Positions 31,680 to 33,149 of a stretch of 33,149 bases of DNA are shown piece by piece. The DNA lies in assembly GCA_028288725.1 (NCBI GenBank), contig JAQGIC010000144.1, positions 1 to 33,149 of the forward strand, read 5' to 3'. Under the pieces are notes generated by a model that had not been told where the DNA came from, made no database searches, and was given only the letters and a program-made list of their open reading frames with translations. Both the position numbers and the translations under genes were made by a program. Origin of the DNA: Rhodospirillales bacterium (GTDB lineage: Bacteria; Pseudomonadota; Alphaproteobacteria; ATCC43930; CGMCC-115725). Each line of letters begins with the position of its first letter. Position 1 is the stretch's first letter.

Positions 31680-32930
31680 TCAGACCTTGCCGATCTGCAG
31701 GATCCACAGGCGGGCGAGTTCCGCCGTGCCGTCCGTGCCGCCGACGGTCTTCAGCATCTGCACGGCCTTCGCCTTCTGACCTGCGGCCAGATAGGCCAGA
31801 CCCAGATGCAGCTTGGCATCCTCGGGACGCTTCAGCGCATCCTTGCGGATCGCCTGCTCCATGTCCGGGATGCCCTTGTCGAATTTGCCGTAGCTGACGT
31901 ATTTCGCGCCGATGTCCAAGAGGGCCTGGCCGTCCTTGGCCGCCAGCGCTTCGGCGTCGCCCTTGCCCAGGCTCTGCTGATCGTCGGCCATCGTCCGGTT
32001 CACCAGATCCTTCAGGCGCTGCTGACGGGCGGCTTCGGCGCCGGTGCCCAGTACGCCCGCGGCATAGCCCTTGTCGACGATCGCCTTGGCTTCGCCGGTC
32101 AGGCCTGCCTGCAGCGAGATCTGCGCCATGTCCATGTATTGGGCGGGGGTCGAGAGCGTGCCGACGGCCAACTGCAGCCGGTCGAGGTCGAGCGTCAGGC
32201 GATCGGAGAAGCCCGGCTTGACCTGCAGGCCGTGGATCAGCTGTGCCCAATAATCCTTCTTCGGATAATAGATCACCAGCTTCTCCATCGTGCTGGCGAA
32301 ACCGGTATTGTCCTTCGCCTGGGTCTGGCAGGCGGCGAGCAGCTGCAGCTGGTCTTCGGCCGGCTTCTGCCCGGCCTTCTCCTCGGCCAGGATCTGCTCG
32401 TTCTGGGCCTTGCCGGCGCTCGCATAGTCGCCCGACAGGTAATAAGACTGGATCAGCAGGGTCCGCATGGCGGGATCCGTACCGCCATCCTTGAAGTAGC
32501 GTTGGATCCAGGTGATCGCCTTCGGATAGTCCTTGGTCTGGTAGCTCATGCTGGCGACGGCCATGACGAGCTTGATTTGCTCGGCACCGGATACGTGGCC
32601 GGAGGCCAGCTGCGCCTCGTAGGATTTCGCGGCGCCGGCCAGGTCGCCCGATGCCTGTGCGATCGAACCGCGGACCTGTTCGATCACGAAGCTTTCATAA
32701 GCCGTCTTGTTCTTGGCGTTCTCGGCCTCATGCACCTGGGCGGTCGCCTCCGCCAGCTTGTGCTGCTTCACGAAGTCCTGCGCCTTCTGCAACGGCTTGC
32801 CGACCTCGGGACGGAGCTTGTCCGTTTCCTCGGCATGGGCGGCCGGAATGCCGAGCGGCGAATGGGGAACCAGGGACAGGCCGAGGCCGGCGCCGACAAG
32901 ACCGACGTACAGGAGGCGGAAACGCGTCAT
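31680..32930 (-). CDS. Exported tetratricopeptide-repeat protein
   Basis: A 416-aa protein with an N-terminal signal sequence (MTRFRLLYVGLVGAGLGLSL... ending AHA|E at about residue 33) and helical repeats of TPR type through most of its length: LQKAQDFVKQHKLAEATAQVHEAE, VASMSYQTKDYPKAITWIQRYFKD, LLIQSYYLSGDYASAGKAQNEQIL and, near the end, LHLGLAYLAAGQKAKAVQMLKTVGG. It lies downstream of an ExbD-type gene on the same strand. Similar TPR proteins accompany exbB-exbD-tonB sets in alphaproteobacteria, suggesting an accessory of the TonB energy system, but the exact role is unknown. A terminator-like hairpin separates it from exbD. No good ribosome site is visible before the ATG at 32930. Confidence 0.83.
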   Translation of the reverse strand: MTRFRLLYVGLVGAGLGLSLVPHSPLGIPAAHAEETDKLRPEVGKPLQKAQDFVKQHKLAEATAQVHEAENAKNKTAYESFVIEQVRGSIAQASGDLAGAAKSYEAQLASGHVSGAEQIKLVMAVASMSYQTKDYPKAITWIQRYFKDGGTDPAMRTLLIQSYYLSGDYASAGKAQNEQILAEEKAGQKPAEDQLQLLAACQTQAKDNTGFASTMEKLVIYYPKKDYWAQLIHGLQVKPGFSDRLTLDLDRLQLAVGTLSTPAQYMDMAQISLQAGLTGEAKAIVDKGYAAGVLGTGAEAARQQRLKDLVNRTMADDQQSLGKGDAEALAAKDGQALLDIGAKYVSYGKFDKGIPDMEQAIRKDALKRPEDAKLHLGLAYLAAGQKAKAVQMLKTVGGTDGTAELARLWILQIGKV

Positions 32931-32973
32931 TGAGGCAAATTCCGAATGAGGGCGGGAGGGCAATGGACAATAC

Positions 32974-33006
32974 AAAAAGTGAGGCTGCGGTACAGCCTCA
33001 CTTTTT
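32974..33006. terminator. Bidirectional hairpin terminator between exbD and the TPR gene
   Basis: AAAAAGTGAGGCTG (32974-32987) and CAGCCTCACTTTTT (32993-33006) are 14-bp perfect arms around five bases, with a T-run in each reading direction. It should end most exbD transcription before the TPR gene. Confidence 0.88.
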
Positions 33007-33020
33007 CGATCGTACCGCTT

Positions 33021-33149
33021 TTAATTCCCGTCGATGAACTGTTCGTTTCCGACGAGGGATAGTTTGGTGAGGCCGAGGCGCTGGGCGTCGGCCATGACGG
33101 CGGCGACGTATTTGTAGGTGACGAGTTTGTTGGGGCGGAGGTGGAGCTC
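33021..33149 (-). CDS. exbD: ExbD/TolR-family biopolymer transport protein (C-terminal fragment)
   Basis: Only the last 42 residues are in the window; the gene continues to the right. ELHLRPNKLVTYKYVAAVMADAQRLGLTKLSLVGNEQF followed by IDGN and the stop matches the periplasmic C-terminal domain of ExbD, which couples the ExbB proton channel to TonB. The frame is open to the window edge. A TonB-dependent receptor is present at 6428-8725, but the systems cannot be tied together from sequence. ExbD is favoured over TolR by the end of the protein, with moderate certainty. Confidence 0.82.
   Translation of the reverse strand, partial: ELHLRPNKLVTYKYVAAVMADAQRLGLTKLSLVGNEQFIDGN

Noticed and set aside
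1-33149. CRISPR array, tRNA or rRNA gene, insertion sequence, prophage or known defence system
   Set aside because: No regularly spaced repeats, cloverleaf, rRNA core sequence, transposase or integrase motif, or defence-associated protein was recognised; the gene content is chiefly housekeeping.

Overview
The window is a high-GC (about two-thirds by eye), gene-dense bacterial chromosome segment. It most resembles an alphaproteobacterium of the Rhodospirillales sensu lato. Support for this comes from separate cytochrome b and c1 genes of alphaproteobacterial type, the block prs-rplY-pth-ychF, the block hldD-lgt-NDUFAF7-type methyltransferase-pgeF, the order ubiK-ybjN-proC, and a petP/petR-like regulator pair. 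No rRNA, tRNA, CRISPR array, transposase or phage gene was seen. Both ends cut through genes: cytochrome b on the left and an ExbD-type protein on the right.

Layout. 1-1741 (+): end of the bc1 operon (petB, petC) with a strong terminator. 1808-2131 (-): small secreted Ser/Thr/Gly/Pro-rich protein. 2297-4920 (+): mtnP, mtnA and a class II aldolase that fits Ald2, which together look like the DHAP-shunt form of methylthioadenosine salvage; a VOC protein and an ElaA-type acetyltransferase follow to 6297. 6428-8725 (+): TonB-dependent receptor. 8832-11022 (-): PhaJ-type enoyl-CoA hydratase, dienelactone hydrolase and AIM24-family protein. 11139-14651 (-): ychF, pth, rplY, prs. 14835-15052 (+): remnant of a RidA-family gene. 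15049-20798 (-): lipoprotein, possible 21-aa peptide, M24-fold hydrolase, pgeF, methyltransferase, lgt, hldD, tightly packed with 4-nt overlaps or very short gaps. 21012-25053 (+): ubiK, ybjN-like, proC, ybaK-like, TetR regulator, phasin, csaA. 25178-27745 (-): MarR (PetP-like), OmpR-type regulator (PetR-like) and histidine kinase. 27921-31627 (+): small secreted protein, flavoprotein, single-domain response regulator translationally coupled to a solute-binding protein. 31680-33149 (-): TPR protein and an ExbD fragment.

The most useful observations concern regulation and decay rather than a wholly new system. (i) The phaJ and phasin genes lie about 15 kb apart, but each promoter region carries the same 12-base pattern TGC-N3-GCAGCA, which fits the PhaR operator of PHA-storing alphaproteobacteria. 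(ii) A RidA-family gene is broken by a frameshift and a stop codon in the prs-lipoprotein gap. (iii) A 70-base dispersed repeat with a perfect 11-bp hairpin occurs twice, at gene 3' ends. (iv) pgeF appears to start at a CTG that overlaps the upstream stop codon. (v) An M24-fold enzyme has lost its metal ligands. (vi) A response regulator is coupled to an orphan peptide-type binding protein. All calls come from reading the sequence; no database search was run.
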